Below the pieces are notes generated by a model. The model ran no database searches, was not told where the DNA came from, and worked only from the letters and a program-made list of their open reading frames with translations. The position numbers and the translations under genes are program-made. From the NCBI GenBank assembly GCA_002794105.1, contig PHFL01000065.1, positions 46,617-110,616 of the forward strand: a stretch of 64,000 nucleotides of DNA. Direction: 5' to 3'. The DNA is from Candidatus Thermochlorobacter aerophilus (GTDB lineage Bacteria; Bacteroidota; Chlorobiia; Chlorobiales; Thermochlorobacteraceae). Positions 8,876 through 17,433 of this stretch are shown here, piece by piece (position 1 is the stretch's first letter; every line of letters starts with the position of its first letter).

Positions 8876-8881
8876 TATGCA
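8848..8881. promoter_or_regulatory. tandem ARG boxes (ArgR operator) upstream of argC
   Basis: TGCATAATTATGCA (8848-8861) is a perfect 14-bp palindrome. TGTATAATTATGCA (8868-8881) is a second copy with one changed base. Their centres are 20 bp apart, about two helical turns. ArgR of Escherichia coli and Bacillus binds pairs of such boxes (core TGAATWWWWATTCA, with ATGCA half-sites common) at about this spacing. The argR gene itself is in the same cluster. Confidence 0.85.
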
Positions 8882-8913
8882 CTTTTTTACATCAATCATT
8901 CAAAACTTGAAGA

Positions 8914-9939
8914 ATGAGCGGTACGGTTACAGTCTCTGTGGTCGGAGCGTCTGGGTATTCCGGCGCAGAGCTGGTGCAACTTCTTCTGCGGCATCGTGGC
9001 GTTCGGCTCCATAAGCTCTTTGCAAGTTCATCTGCGGGCAAAAGCTTTGCCGAGCTCTATCCACGGTTTCGCGGAGAAGTGGACATCGTGCTTGAAACCT
9101 ATTCGCCTGAAGCGGCTTGCCAGAGCGATTGTGTGTTCCTTGCTCTGCCGTCTGGCGAGGCAATGCACCTTGTGCCAGAGTTACTGGCGCGTGGCAAGAA
9201 AATCATTGACCTTGGCGGCGACTTTCGCTTGAAAGATGCGGCGCGCTACGAACGCTTCTACGCACACGCGCATGCTGCCACTGAACTTCTGCCGCAAGCC
9301 GTCTATGGTCTTACCGAGCTTAACCGTGCCGCTATTCAGCATGCAACCTTGCTGGCAAATCCGGGTTGCTATCCGACCAGTATCATTTTGCCGCTTGTGC
9401 CGCTACTCCAATCCGAAATCATTTCTCCTGAACGCATCACAATTACCTCCATGTCTGGCGTCTCTGGCGCAGGACGCCACGCCTCAATTGATTTGCATTT
9501 TTGCGAGGTCAATGAAAGTGTAAAAGCCTATAAAGTTGGTGAGCATCAACATCTGCCTGAAATTGAGCAAGCGCTTTTTGACTTCAGTGGCAAAGCTGTT
9601 TCCATTTCATTTGTGCCGCACCTGATTCCCATCACGCGTGGTATTTACACCACTATTCATGCTACGCTGTTGAAGGATGTCAGCGCATCAGATATTGAGC
9701 AAGTTTATGCCAACTTCTATGCCCATGAGCCCTTTGTCAGATACAGCGCCACGCTTGTGCCACATCTGAAAGGGGTGGTGCATACCAATTTCATTGACAT
9801 TGGCTTTAGGATTCGCAAAGAGACTCGGCAGCTTATTGTGCTTTCAGCGATTGACAATTTGCTCAAAGGCGCGGCAGGTCAAGCTGTGCAGAACTTCAAT
9901 TTGATGTTTGGCTTTGAAGAAACGGAGGGGCTGAAGTGA
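8914..9939 (+). CDS. argC: N-acetyl-gamma-glutamyl-phosphate reductase
   Basis: ArgC reduces N-acetylglutamyl phosphate to the semialdehyde, the third step of arginine synthesis. The 341 residues show the NADP-binding VVGASGYSGAELVQLL, VYGLTELNR, and the active-site cysteine in NPGCYPTS, followed by SGVSGAGR. It is the first gene after the ARG-box promoter. The stop overlaps the GTG start of argJ by 4 bp. Confidence 0.97.
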   Translation: MSGTVTVSVVGASGYSGAELVQLLLRHRGVRLHKLFASSSAGKSFAELYPRFRGEVDIVLETYSPEAACQSDCVFLALPSGEAMHLVPELLARGKKIIDLGGDFRLKDAARYERFYAHAHAATELLPQAVYGLTELNRAAIQHATLLANPGCYPTSIILPLVPLLQSEIISPERITITSMSGVSGAGRHASIDLHFCEVNESVKAYKVGEHQHLPEIEQALFDFSGKAVSISFVPHLIPITRGIYTTIHATLLKDVSASDIEQVYANFYAHEPFVRYSATLVPHLKGVVHTNFIDIGFRIRKETRQLIVLSAIDNLLKGAAGQAVQNFNLMFGFEETEGLK

Positions 9940-11159
9940 GCAATACCTTTCAAGATGTGGAGGGCGGCATCTGTGCACCAAAAGGGTTCAAGGCGGCAGG
10001 CGTTGAAGCGCGCATTCGCAAGCCCAAGAAAGACCTTGCGCTGATTGTCTCTGAGCCGCCAGCAAGTGTTGCCGCAGTCTTCACGACCAACCAAGTTGCT
10101 GCTGCTCCCATTCAGGTGTGCCGAGCGCAACTTCAACAGCATCGCACCTGCTCTGCCATCTTTGTCAATAGCGGCAATGCCAATGCCTGCACTGGCGCAC
10201 GCGGACTGGACGACGCATGGGAAATTGTGCATTACACAGCGGCAGCGTTGCATGTGCCACGCAGTCAAGTCCTGCTGGCTTCCACAGGCGTGATTGGGCA
10301 GTTTCTGCCTATGGACAACATTCGTCAAGGCATTTATGCAGCTGCCGCTTGTCTTGCTCGTAGCGCGCAAGCCAGCACCGATGCGGCTGAAGCCATCATG
10401 ACCACCGATACCTTTCCGAAGCAAGTTGCTGTGCGTTTCATGCTGGGTAGCCATGAAGTGCACATCGGTGCAATTGCCAAAGGCTCGGGTATGATTGCAC
10501 CTAATATGGCAACCATGCTCGCATTCCTGACTACGGATGCGGCGATTTCACCATCGGTGCTGCAACATGCTCTCTCTGCTGCCACGCGTTGCTCTTTTAA
10601 CCGCATCAGTGTCGACGGTGACTGCAGCACCAACGATGCTGTCTTCTTGCTCTCAAATGGACTGGCTGGAAATGCTCTCATTGAAGATGTTCACTCGGCT
10701 GACTACTCCACATTTTTTGCGACACTTCAAGCCGTCATGATACGCCTTGCCAAAATGATTGTCAAAGATGGCGAAGGTGCAACCAAACTCATTGAAATTC
10801 ATATAAGCGGAGCTCATGATGAGGACGAAGCGGAACGCGCGGCACGCAGCATTGCAAACTCACTTTTGGTGAAAACGGCTTTTCATGGCGCCGATGCCAA
10901 TTGGGGCAGAATCATGGCCGCACTCGGATATTCGGGGATTCGCTTCAGCCCAGAAAAAGTTGAGCTATGGCTGGATGACCTTGCAATCTTGAAGCCCAAC
11001 TTTCACATCGCGCTCGACGAAGCCAAAGCCAAGGCAGTGCTAAGTAAGCCAGAAGTGGTCTTGCATGTTCATTTGCACCAAGGCGACGCCAGTGTCACAT
11101 TTTGGACATGCGACCTTTCTGCCAAGTATGTAGAAATCAACGGGAGCTATCGCTCATAA
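9936..11159 (+). CDS. argJ: bifunctional ornithine acetyltransferase / N-acetylglutamate synthase
   Basis: ArgJ moves the acetyl group from N-acetylornithine to glutamate, giving ornithine and recycling acetyl (cyclic pathway). Many members also make N-acetylglutamate from acetyl-CoA. The 407-residue precursor has the self-cleavage site in GSGMIAPNMATML, where T193 becomes the nucleophile of the beta chain. It starts with GTG, overlapping the argC stop as GTGA. The presence of argJ explains why no argE is needed. The 58 bases after its stop hold a third ARG box. Confidence 0.96.
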   Translation: MSNTFQDVEGGICAPKGFKAAGVEARIRKPKKDLALIVSEPPASVAAVFTTNQVAAAPIQVCRAQLQQHRTCSAIFVNSGNANACTGARGLDDAWEIVHYTAAALHVPRSQVLLASTGVIGQFLPMDNIRQGIYAAAACLARSAQASTDAAEAIMTTDTFPKQVAVRFMLGSHEVHIGAIAKGSGMIAPNMATMLAFLTTDAAISPSVLQHALSAATRCSFNRISVDGDCSTNDAVFLLSNGLAGNALIEDVHSADYSTFFATLQAVMIRLAKMIVKDGEGATKLIEIHISGAHDEDEAERAARSIANSLLVKTAFHGADANWGRIMAALGYSGIRFSPEKVELWLDDLAILKPNFHIALDEAKAKAVLSKPEVVLHVHLHQGDASVTFWTCDLSAKYVEINGSYRS

Positions 11160-11165
11160 CCACTT

Positions 11166-11179
11166 TGCATAATTATGCA
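11166..11179. promoter_or_regulatory. third ARG box, between argJ and the GNAT gene
   Basis: TGCATAATTATGCA here is identical to the first box upstream of argC, and again a perfect palindrome. It is a single copy in the 58-bp gap before the acetyltransferase start. CATAAT inside it could serve as a -10, but I see no good -35. It may allow ArgR to loop between sites or to control an internal promoter. Confidence 0.75.
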
Positions 11180-11217
11180 TCGGACACTTTCACATAACTT
11201 TTTCTTGTGAATGCAGA

Positions 11218-11727
11218 ATGACCACATCATCTACATCGCAGTCATCACGCTATCTGGTGAGCACCGACAAATCGCTGCTCAACCTTGATGTCATTCATGG
11301 CTTTCTGACCAATTGCCACTGGGCGAAAGGCATTTCGCGTGAGCTGGTGGCGCGCTCCATTGAGCATTCGCTTTGCTTTGGCGTCTATGAGGTGCTTCCC
11401 GATGGCAGGCTGCAGCAAGCTGGCTTTGCACGAGTGATTTCCGACTATGCCACATTCGCTTATCTCTCCGATGTCTTCATCTTGGAAGACTATCGCGGTC
11501 AAGATTTATCTGTGCTTCTGCTTGAGAAAATCATGAGCCATCCTGACTTGCAAGGTCTGCGCCGCTGGCTGCTTGTTACCACCTATGCACATGGGCTTTA
11601 TGAAAAGTTTGGTTTCTCGGCGCCCGCTCATCCTGAAAAGTTCATGGAAATTTTTATTCCCAATCTCTATGAAAAAGAGGCGGCGCTCACTGCGCTCATC
11701 AAGGAAGAAAAATCAGCCGTGAAATAA
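11218..11727 (+). CDS. GNAT-family N-acetyltransferase in the arg cluster
   Basis: This 169-residue single-domain GNAT protein has the acetyl-CoA motif A region around DVFILEDYRGQDLSVLLL and a C-terminal HGLYEKFGF motif. It belongs to a broad GNAT group with no assigned substrate that I recognise. Its place between argJ and argB, behind an ARG box, suggests an arginine-related job such as supplementary N-acetylglutamate synthesis. The sequence does not resemble classical ArgA. It could also be an unrelated gene carried in the operon. Confidence 0.85.
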   Translation: MTTSSTSQSSRYLVSTDKSLLNLDVIHGFLTNCHWAKGISRELVARSIEHSLCFGVYEVLPDGRLQQAGFARVISDYATFAYLSDVFILEDYRGQDLSVLLLEKIMSHPDLQGLRRWLLVTTYAHGLYEKFGFSAPAHPEKFMEIFIPNLYEKEAALTALIKEEKSAVK

Positions 11728-11742
11728 ATCCAATCGTCAGCC

Positions 11743-12657
11743 ATGAAAACCTTTAGCTCGAAAGAAGAAGTGTTAATTGAGGCACTGCCATACATCACCA
11801 CCTACGAAAACAAAACCTTCGTGATTAAATACGGCGGCGCGGTTATGACCGACGACGCGCTCAAGCAGACCTTTGCGCAAGATGTTACGCTGCTGCGCAA
11901 AATTGGCATTAACATCATTGTCGTGCATGGCGGCGGCAAGGATATTACCAACCTTGCGCAGAAACTTGGCGTCGAGTCGCGTTTCGTCGATGGCATGCGC
12001 TACACTGACGAAAAAATGATGCAAGTCGTCATGATGGTGCTCGCTGGCACGCTCAACAAAGAAATTACGGGACTTATCATCAAACATGGCGGCAATGCCA
12101 TCGGGCTATGCGGCATTGACAATGGACTATTGCGCGCCAAAAAATTGCAAAGCGATGTGGATTTGGGTCTGGTCGGCGACATCACGCAGGTCAACACGGC
12201 ATTTTTGCAACTTCTCATGCAGCACGACATCATTCCTGTCATTGCGCCAATTGGTCTGGGCGAACAAGGCGAACTCTACAACATCAATGCAGATGTGGCA
12301 GCCACAGAAATTGCTATTGCCATGAAAGCTGAAAAACTGGTCTATCTCTCTGATACAGATGGCGTCATTGTCGATAACACCTTGATTCCAACGCTTGCCA
12401 AAAGTGAAGCCTTAGAGTGGATTGAACAAGGCAAAATTTATGGCGGCATGATTCCGAAGGTGCATTCAGCTTTTGAAGCCATTGAGGGCGGGGTCAATAA
12501 AGTGCACTTCATCAATGGTGGCATCAAGCATGCTCTGTTGCTTGAAATTTTTACCAATGAAGGCATTGGCACGGAAATCATCAACGAAGATGCGCCCACT
12601 ACTGCAGCGTCGCAGCGGCGGCGTGTGCAGCGCATCATGGAAGGAGCGGTAAAATGA
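11743..12657 (+). CDS. argB: acetylglutamate kinase
   Basis: ArgB phosphorylates N-acetylglutamate. Visible motifs are VIKYGGAVM (phosphate-binding Lys), VVHGGGKDI, and the nucleotide-site region NINADVAATEIA. At 304 residues it has the N-terminal helix region (IEALPYITTYENK) found in hexameric, arginine-inhibited kinases of cyclic pathways and absent from the shorter E. coli enzyme. Feedback inhibition by arginine is therefore likely, though inferred. The stop overlaps the argF ATG as ATGA. Confidence 0.96.
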   Translation: MKTFSSKEEVLIEALPYITTYENKTFVIKYGGAVMTDDALKQTFAQDVTLLRKIGINIIVVHGGGKDITNLAQKLGVESRFVDGMRYTDEKMMQVVMMVLAGTLNKEITGLIIKHGGNAIGLCGIDNGLLRAKKLQSDVDLGLVGDITQVNTAFLQLLMQHDIIPVIAPIGLGEQGELYNINADVAATEIAIAMKAEKLVYLSDTDGVIVDNTLIPTLAKSEALEWIEQGKIYGGMIPKVHSAFEAIEGGVNKVHFINGGIKHALLLEIFTNEGIGTEIINEDAPTTAASQRRRVQRIMEGAVK

Positions 12658-13622
12658 AGGCGGACTTCTTATCCCTCTATGACCTTGAAAGCCGCGAAGA
12701 ACTCTTTCAGCTCTTTGAGCTGTGCGATAGGCTCAAGACAGACCACACGGCAAAGCCACTTTCGGGCAAAACAGCGGCACTGCTTTTTCAGAAACCTTCG
12801 CTACGCACGCGTGTTTCATTTGAGGTTGGGATTTATCAACTGGGCGGTCATGCCATCTATCTGGGTCAAGAAGCCATTGGCATTGGTGAGCGGGAAAGCG
12901 TGCCTGATGTGGCGCGCACGCTCTCGCGGTTCAATGACCTCATCATTGCGCGACTGTTTGAGCATTCCGTGCTTTTAGAACTTGCCGAATATGCAACCGT
13001 GCCCGTTATCAATGCGCTGACTAATCACTCGCATCCATGTCAGGTCTTGGCAGACCTCTACACGCTTCGGCAGCATGGTAAGCTCTTCGAGGGCGTCAAG
13101 GTCGTGTTCGTCGGCGATGGCAACAATGTGGTCAACTCATGGCTGGAGATGTCGACGCTCTATCCGCTGCATTTTGTCTTGGCAGCGCCTGCCGCTTACA
13201 ATCCTCACATTGCGACGCTCAAAGCGGCAATGAAAGCTGGAGTTAGCAAAATTGAAATTTTGGAAGAGCCTGAACTTGCCGTGCGTCAAGCCGATGTGAT
13301 TTACACCGATGTATGGACCAGCATGGGACAGGAGTCGGAAGCTGAAGCCCGTCGGCGCATCTTTCGTCCTTATCAAGTCAATGCCAAACTGCTCTCGCTT
13401 GCGAAGCCTGACGCTATTGTCATGCACTGCTTACCGGCTCATCGTGGCGAGGAAATCACCGATGAGGTCATCGATGGGGCGCAGTCTGTGGTGTTTGACC
13501 AAGCCGAAAATCGACTGCATGTACAGAAAGCCATTTTGTTCAAGCTCTTGCACACGAGTGCGCCGAAGACCACGCTCCACACACACGCTGGCAAACGCAA
13601 GAAACTTCTTTCCACTGATTAG
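12654..13622 (+). CDS. argF: ornithine carbamoyltransferase
   Basis: ArgF joins ornithine and carbamoyl phosphate to give citrulline. The 322 residues contain the carbamoyl-phosphate loop as FQKPSLRTRVSFE (SLRTR in place of the usual STRTR), NHSHPCQ, and the ornithine motif HCLPAHRGEE. The ornithine motif argues for ornithine rather than an acetylornithine-type substrate, matching the presence of argJ. The C-terminus has a short basic tail. It is translationally coupled to argB and ends 66 bp before the argR start chosen here. Confidence 0.95.
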   Translation: MKADFLSLYDLESREELFQLFELCDRLKTDHTAKPLSGKTAALLFQKPSLRTRVSFEVGIYQLGGHAIYLGQEAIGIGERESVPDVARTLSRFNDLIIARLFEHSVLLELAEYATVPVINALTNHSHPCQVLADLYTLRQHGKLFEGVKVVFVGDGNNVVNSWLEMSTLYPLHFVLAAPAAYNPHIATLKAAMKAGVSKIEILEEPELAVRQADVIYTDVWTSMGQESEAEARRRIFRPYQVNAKLLSLAKPDAIVMHCLPAHRGEEITDEVIDGAQSVVFDQAENRLHVQKAILFKLLHTSAPKTTLHTHAGKRKKLLSTD

Positions 13623-13688
13623 CTCATGGCGAACTGTTTCGTATCTTTGAAGCTCATTTCTTATGGCACCGAATCTGAGCGTGATGCT

Positions 13689-14150
13689 ATGTCTTCATCT
13701 GAAAAAGCGCAGCGCCAGTTGGCTATCAAAGAAATTATTTCGCAAAAGGATATTTCCAGTCAAGAAGAACTTGCGCGTGAGCTGGCTTTGCGCGGCTTTG
13801 AAGTCAATCAAGCCACGCTCTCACGCGACCTCAAGGAACTCGGCATTGCCAAGGTTTCTACGCCCGAGGGCGTCTGGTATCAGCTTCAGCCTGAAAATGA
13901 GGCGCATCGCTTGCGCTCGCTCATCAGCTATGAGATTGAATCCATTCATGCCAATGAAAGCCTCATTGTCATCAAAACCTTGCGTGGGCGTGCGTCTGGC
14001 GTGGCTGAAATTTTAGACCGATTGGATATTCCCGACATTTTGGGCACCATTGCTGGCGACGACACCATCTTCATTGCGCCAAGCTCAACGAAGAAAATCT
14101 CAACCATTGTGAGGCGCATCAAAGAAGCCATTTTTCAAACGGAATCATAG
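13689..14150 (+). CDS. argR: arginine repressor ArgR
   Basis: ArgR is the arginine-dependent hexameric regulator of arginine genes. The ATG at 13689 gives 153 residues, the normal family length. An upstream in-frame ATG at 13626 would add 21 residues with no family counterpart. The N-terminal winged helix includes EELARELALRGFEVNQATLS. The C-terminal arginine-binding and trimer motif is GTIAGDDTIFIA. It lies between argF and argG, so its level should follow the operon it represses. The three ARG boxes at 8848, 8868 and 11166 are its likely targets. Confidence 0.95.
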   Translation: MSSSEKAQRQLAIKEIISQKDISSQEELARELALRGFEVNQATLSRDLKELGIAKVSTPEGVWYQLQPENEAHRLRSLISYEIESIHANESLIVIKTLRGRASGVAEILDRLDIPDILGTIAGDDTIFIAPSSTKKISTIVRRIKEAIFQTES

Positions 14151-14183
14151 GGCTCATTAACTCTAAACACGACTCTATCCACT

Positions 14184-15413
14184 ATGCCAAAAGAAAAAAT
14201 TGCCGTGGCTTACTCGGGCGGATTGGACACTTCTGTCATCGTTAAGTGGCTTCAAGAAAAGTATGATGCTGAAGTCATTACCGTTACCGCCAATCTGGGA
14301 CAGACCAAAGAACTGATTGGCGTCGAGGAAAAGGCTTACAAAACTGGTGCAAAAAAAGCCTTCATCTTAGACCTGCAAGAGGAGTTTGCGACCGACTTCA
14401 TCTTCCCCGCCCTAAAGGCTGGTGCGCTCTACGAATGGAGCTACCCGATGGCCACTTCACTTGGGCGACCGCTTATTGCCAAAGCACTCGTCGAGATTGC
14501 AAAGCAAGAAGGCTGCACCGCTGTGGCGCACGGTTGCACTGGCAAAGGCAACGACCAAGTGCGTTTCGAAGCCACCATTGCGGCTCTGGCGCCAGAGCTG
14601 AAAGTCTACGCCCCGCTGCGTGAGTGGGAGTTCAAATCTCGTGAAGAAGAAATTGCTTACTGCGAGCGCCATGGCATTCCCGTCAAGGCGACCAAAGATA
14701 GCCCTTACTCCATTGATGAAAACATGTGGGGCACCTCCATTGAATGCGGTTTGCTTGAAGACCCCAAACTGCCGCCACCTGCTGATGCCTATCAGCGCAC
14801 CGTCTCGCCAGAGCAAGCCCCAGACCAACCCACGCAAGTTGAAATCGAGTTCGAGCATGGCGTCCCTGTGGCACTCAATGGCAAGAAGATGAGCCCTGTG
14901 GAACTTATCATGACGCTCAACACTATCGGCGGCGCCAATGCTATTGGTCGGTTGGATTTGGTTGAGAACCGTTTGGTTGGCATCAAGTCGCGTGAGCTAT
15001 ACGAAGCACCTGCCGCCACCATTTTGCACTTTGCTCACCGCGAGCTCGAGCGACTCACGCTGGACAAAGATACCATGCACTACAAAGCCAAAATCTCGCA
15101 CGACTACGCTGACCTCATCTACAACGGCTTGTGGTATTCGCCATTGCGGTTTGCCCTCGACGCCTTTGTGAATGAGACGCAAAAAGTAGTTAGCGGCACC
15201 GTCGTGCTCAAGCTCTACAAAGGCAATCTGGAACTGCTCGGACGCTGGTCGCCCAACTCGCTCTATGATACCCGCCTTGCCACCTACACCGAAGAAGATA
15301 CCTTCGACCACAAAGCCAGCATCGGTTTTATCAAAATCTACAGCTTGCCGCTCAAGACCTACTACCGTGTCAATGGCAATCCGCTTTCAGAACAGAAAGT
15401 CATTGCAAGGTAA
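14184..15413 (+). CDS. argG: argininosuccinate synthase
   Basis: ArgG condenses citrulline and aspartate with ATP. The 409 residues begin with the PP-loop [10 protein letters not shown] and contain [13 protein letters not shown] and [15 protein letters not shown]. The length is typical of the type found in most bacteria. It is the last gene of the cluster. A strong terminator follows at 15425, and argH is not adjacent. Confidence 0.97.
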   Translation: MPKEKIAVAYSGGLDTSVIVKWLQEKYDAEVITVTANLGQTKELIGVEEKAYKTGAKKAFILDLQEEFATDFIFPALKAGALYEWSYPMATSLGRPLIAKALVEIAKQEGCTAVAHGCTGKGNDQVRFEATIAALAPELKVYAPLREWEFKSREEEIAYCERHGIPVKATKDSPYSIDENMWGTSIECGLLEDPKLPPPADAYQRTVSPEQAPDQPTQVEIEFEHGVPVALNGKKMSPVELIMTLNTIGGANAIGRLDLVENRLVGIKSRELYEAPAATILHFAHRELERLTLDKDTMHYKAKISHDYADLIYNGLWYSPLRFALDAFVNETQKVVSGTVVLKLYKGNLELLGRWSPNSLYDTRLATYTEEDTFDHKASIGFIKIYSLPLKTYYRVNGNPLSEQKVIAR

Positions 15414-15424
15414 GTCAATCATCA

Positions 15425-15456
15425 AGGCGGGCGATGTGCCCGCCTCTTGCATTTTT
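15425..15456 (+). terminator. rho-independent terminator after argG
   Basis: AGGCGGGC and GCCCGCCT form a perfect 8-bp GC-rich stem with the loop GATGT, followed by CTTGCATTTTT. It lies 11 bases after the argG stop. On the minus strand no T-run follows the stem, so it acts for the arg direction only. Confidence 0.85.
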
Positions 15457-15508
15457 GGACGGCTTGATTTCAGTTTGACCTGCTAACCGCTTGCGCGCTT
15501 CTCATACA

Positions 15509-16666
15509 CTACACAGCGATGGGCTCTTCCAGAAAGGCTCTCATCACGGCAGAGACGCCGCTCCCGATTTCAAACGGATAATTGATTTTTTTGAGCGTCA
15601 TTTCCAATGCGCCGATAACGGTGAGCATATCGAGCTCGTCATAGAAGCCCAAATGCGAGATGCGAAAAATTTTGCCGGCGTAGCTATCCTGTCCAGCCGC
15701 GACGGTAATGCCGTGCTCGAGTTTCAGGATTTTGTTGAAGGTTTTCCACTCTACGCCTTCAGGTAGCCAAACGGGTGTTACCGCATTTGAGGGCGAATTG
15801 CTGAAGAGTCGCATGCCTAATGCTTCGCAGCCCATGCGGCACGCCATGGAAAGTCGCTGATGTCGTTTCCAGATGTTTTCTATGCCTTCTTGTTTGATAA
15901 GTTGGAGCGATTCATCCAGACCGATGACGAGCGAGACCGCTGGCGTGAAGGGTGTGTCGTTGTCTTTGTATGACTTCAAGGCTTTTTTGAGTGAGAGGTA
16001 GTAGCTGGGCAGTTTGGCGGTCTCAATGGCGTTGATGGCGCGTTCGGAGAGGGCAACGAGTGCCAGTCCGGGCGGCATCATCAAGCCTTTTTGCGAGCCG
16101 GTTACGCACGCATCAATGCCCCAGTCGTCAAAGCGCAGTTCATGTGCACCGACGGCGGTTACGCCATCGACGCAAATGAGTGCATCGGAGTGTTCGCGAA
16201 TGGCTTTTGCCATGGCTTTAACGTCAGTTGCCGTGCCTGTGGAAGTTTCGCTATGTGTGAAATAGACGCCTTTGGTGTCTGGGTGTTCTTTCAGCGCTTT
16301 GATAATCTCTTCTGGCTGAATACTTGTGCCCCACGGCACTTTTAGCTCGATGCAATTGCCAGTGTATTTGCGCGCCATGTCTGCCCAGCGTTCGCCGAAC
16401 TTACCGCCATTGACGGCAATGATTTTATCGCCCGGCGAAAACATTGAGACCATGGTCGCTTCCATGCCCCCTGTGCCTGAGCAGGTCAGCACCACAACAG
16501 GTTGTTTGGTTTGGAAAAGGTATTTCAAATTCTCGTGCACGCGGGTCAGAATTTCCATGAACTCTGGATTGCGATGATGAATCATCGGTGCCGCCATGCG
16601 CAGCATCACTTGTTCAGGCACGGGGGTCGGACCGGGTGTGAAAAGTCGTTTTTTCATGCTTGCCAA
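15509..16666 (-). CDS. class V aminotransferase (serine-pyruvate/alanine-glyoxylate type)
   Basis: This 385-residue PLP enzyme begins with LFTPGPTPVPEQV, the hallmark of the alanine-glyoxylate aminotransferase group. It continues with TCSGTGGMEA, FTHSETSTG and CVDGVTAVGA. The PLP lysine is K193 in TGSQKGLM. Likely amino-group pairs are serine, alanine or aspartate with glyoxylate or pyruvate. Close homologues in phototrophs are sometimes labelled 'soluble hydrogenase 42 kDa subunit', a historical name. It is convergent with argG. An ATG at 16657 is an alternative start. Confidence 0.92.
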   Translation of the reverse strand: MASMKKRLFTPGPTPVPEQVMLRMAAPMIHHRNPEFMEILTRVHENLKYLFQTKQPVVVLTCSGTGGMEATMVSMFSPGDKIIAVNGGKFGERWADMARKYTGNCIELKVPWGTSIQPEEIIKALKEHPDTKGVYFTHSETSTGTATDVKAMAKAIREHSDALICVDGVTAVGAHELRFDDWGIDACVTGSQKGLMMPPGLALVALSERAINAIETAKLPSYYLSLKKALKSYKDNDTPFTPAVSLVIGLDESLQLIKQEGIENIWKRHQRLSMACRMGCEALGMRLFSNSPSNAVTPVWLPEGVEWKTFNKILKLEHGITVAAGQDSYAGKIFRISHLGFYDELDMLTVIGALEMTLKKINYPFEIGSGVSAVMRAFLEEPIAV

Positions 16667-16834
16667 AAATGATGGTTAAATTTTTATGACTTGCAAATTT
16701 ACAACTCATTTGAACTTCAATGCACAGCTTTGCATCGCTTTGGAAAGTCGCATGGCGGTTTGCTCAATTGCCTTACATCAGCTCTTGCATTGCATGCTAA
16801 AGATGTGTAGTTTTTACATACTCTCTTGCATCTT

Positions 16835-16908
16835 GCGCCCGTAGCTCAACTGGATAGAGTGTTGGTCTCCGAAGCCAAAGGTTATGGGTTCGAATCCCGT
16901 CGGGCGCA
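16835..16908 (+). tRNA. tRNA-Arg (anticodon CCG)
   Basis: A complete cloverleaf folds. The acceptor arms GCGCCCG and CGGGCGC pair perfectly. The D arm is GCTC/GAGT. The anticodon stem TTGGT/GCCAA holds the loop CTCCGAA, giving anticodon CCG for codon CGG. The T arm is ATGGG-TTCGAAT-CCCGT. CCA is not encoded (the bases after the discriminator A are CAA). Confidence 0.96.
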
Positions 16909-16974
16909 CAAGCCTTTTCCACAGCTTAGTCCCCTGAGCTACTTGCAAGACCCTTCAAGAGAGAGGCTTTTCGG

Positions 16975-17382
16975 CTATGCGTATGTGCGCTTTACGGACC
17001 CCCATTCGAAGCCATCAGGTTCACAAATAGCTACCTCAACGGATACGAGTTGAACAGTTGGATTTGCAGATAGAAAGTCTGTTGCCAGCCGTTTATTGAA
17101 GGCGTCAAAAAGAAATGCGCTGAGTGTCTCGCAAGTTGGGGCTGCTTGGGCCTCTGGGGACAGGTAGGTGTTTTCGTTGAGAAAGGTATTTCGCAAAGGG
17201 GCGAGAACATCCTCGAAAGCGCGACGCACATCGGGCAAGTTCAGAATCATGCCTGCACGCGTTTCCCCTGCAAGATGAACACCCACGCGCCAAAGATGCT
17301 CATGCGGCACTTCACGCACAGAAAGCGAATGTGAGGCACAAAACTCAAACTTTAAGCATAACTCGGTTCGCACAGGTAACAT
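16975..17382 (-). CDS. 6-pyruvoyl-tetrahydropterin synthase/QueD-like protein, atypical active site
   Basis: The 135 residues follow the T-fold of the PTPS/QueD family: FCASHSL, HEHLWRVGVHLAGE, MILNLPDVRRAFED, LNENTYLSPEA, APTCETLSAFL, VEVAICEPDG. The zinc histidines H18, H27 and H29 and the substrate glutamate E121 are kept. The catalytic cysteine expected four residues before HxH is R23, and the LDH dyad reads LRN. The chemistry is therefore probably not standard QueD. It is the third gene of a leftward rsmG-murQ set, 51 bp after murQ. No other queuosine or folate gene is near. Confidence 0.78.
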   Translation of the reverse strand: MLPVRTELCLKFEFCASHSLSVREVPHEHLWRVGVHLAGETRAGMILNLPDVRRAFEDVLAPLRNTFLNENTYLSPEAQAAPTCETLSAFLFDAFNKRLATDFLSANPTVQLVSVEVAICEPDGFEWGSVKRTYA

Positions 17383-17433
17383 AGCATGTAAAACGTTATC
17401 GTCATCAGAAAGATAAAACGCAGCATATTGGAC

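Noticed and set aside
16782..16831. Direct 9-bp repeats CTCTTGCAT (16782 and 16823) as an attachment site at the tRNA-Arg gene.
   Set aside because: They lie upstream of the tRNA, not at its 3' end, and no integrase or mobile gene is nearby.
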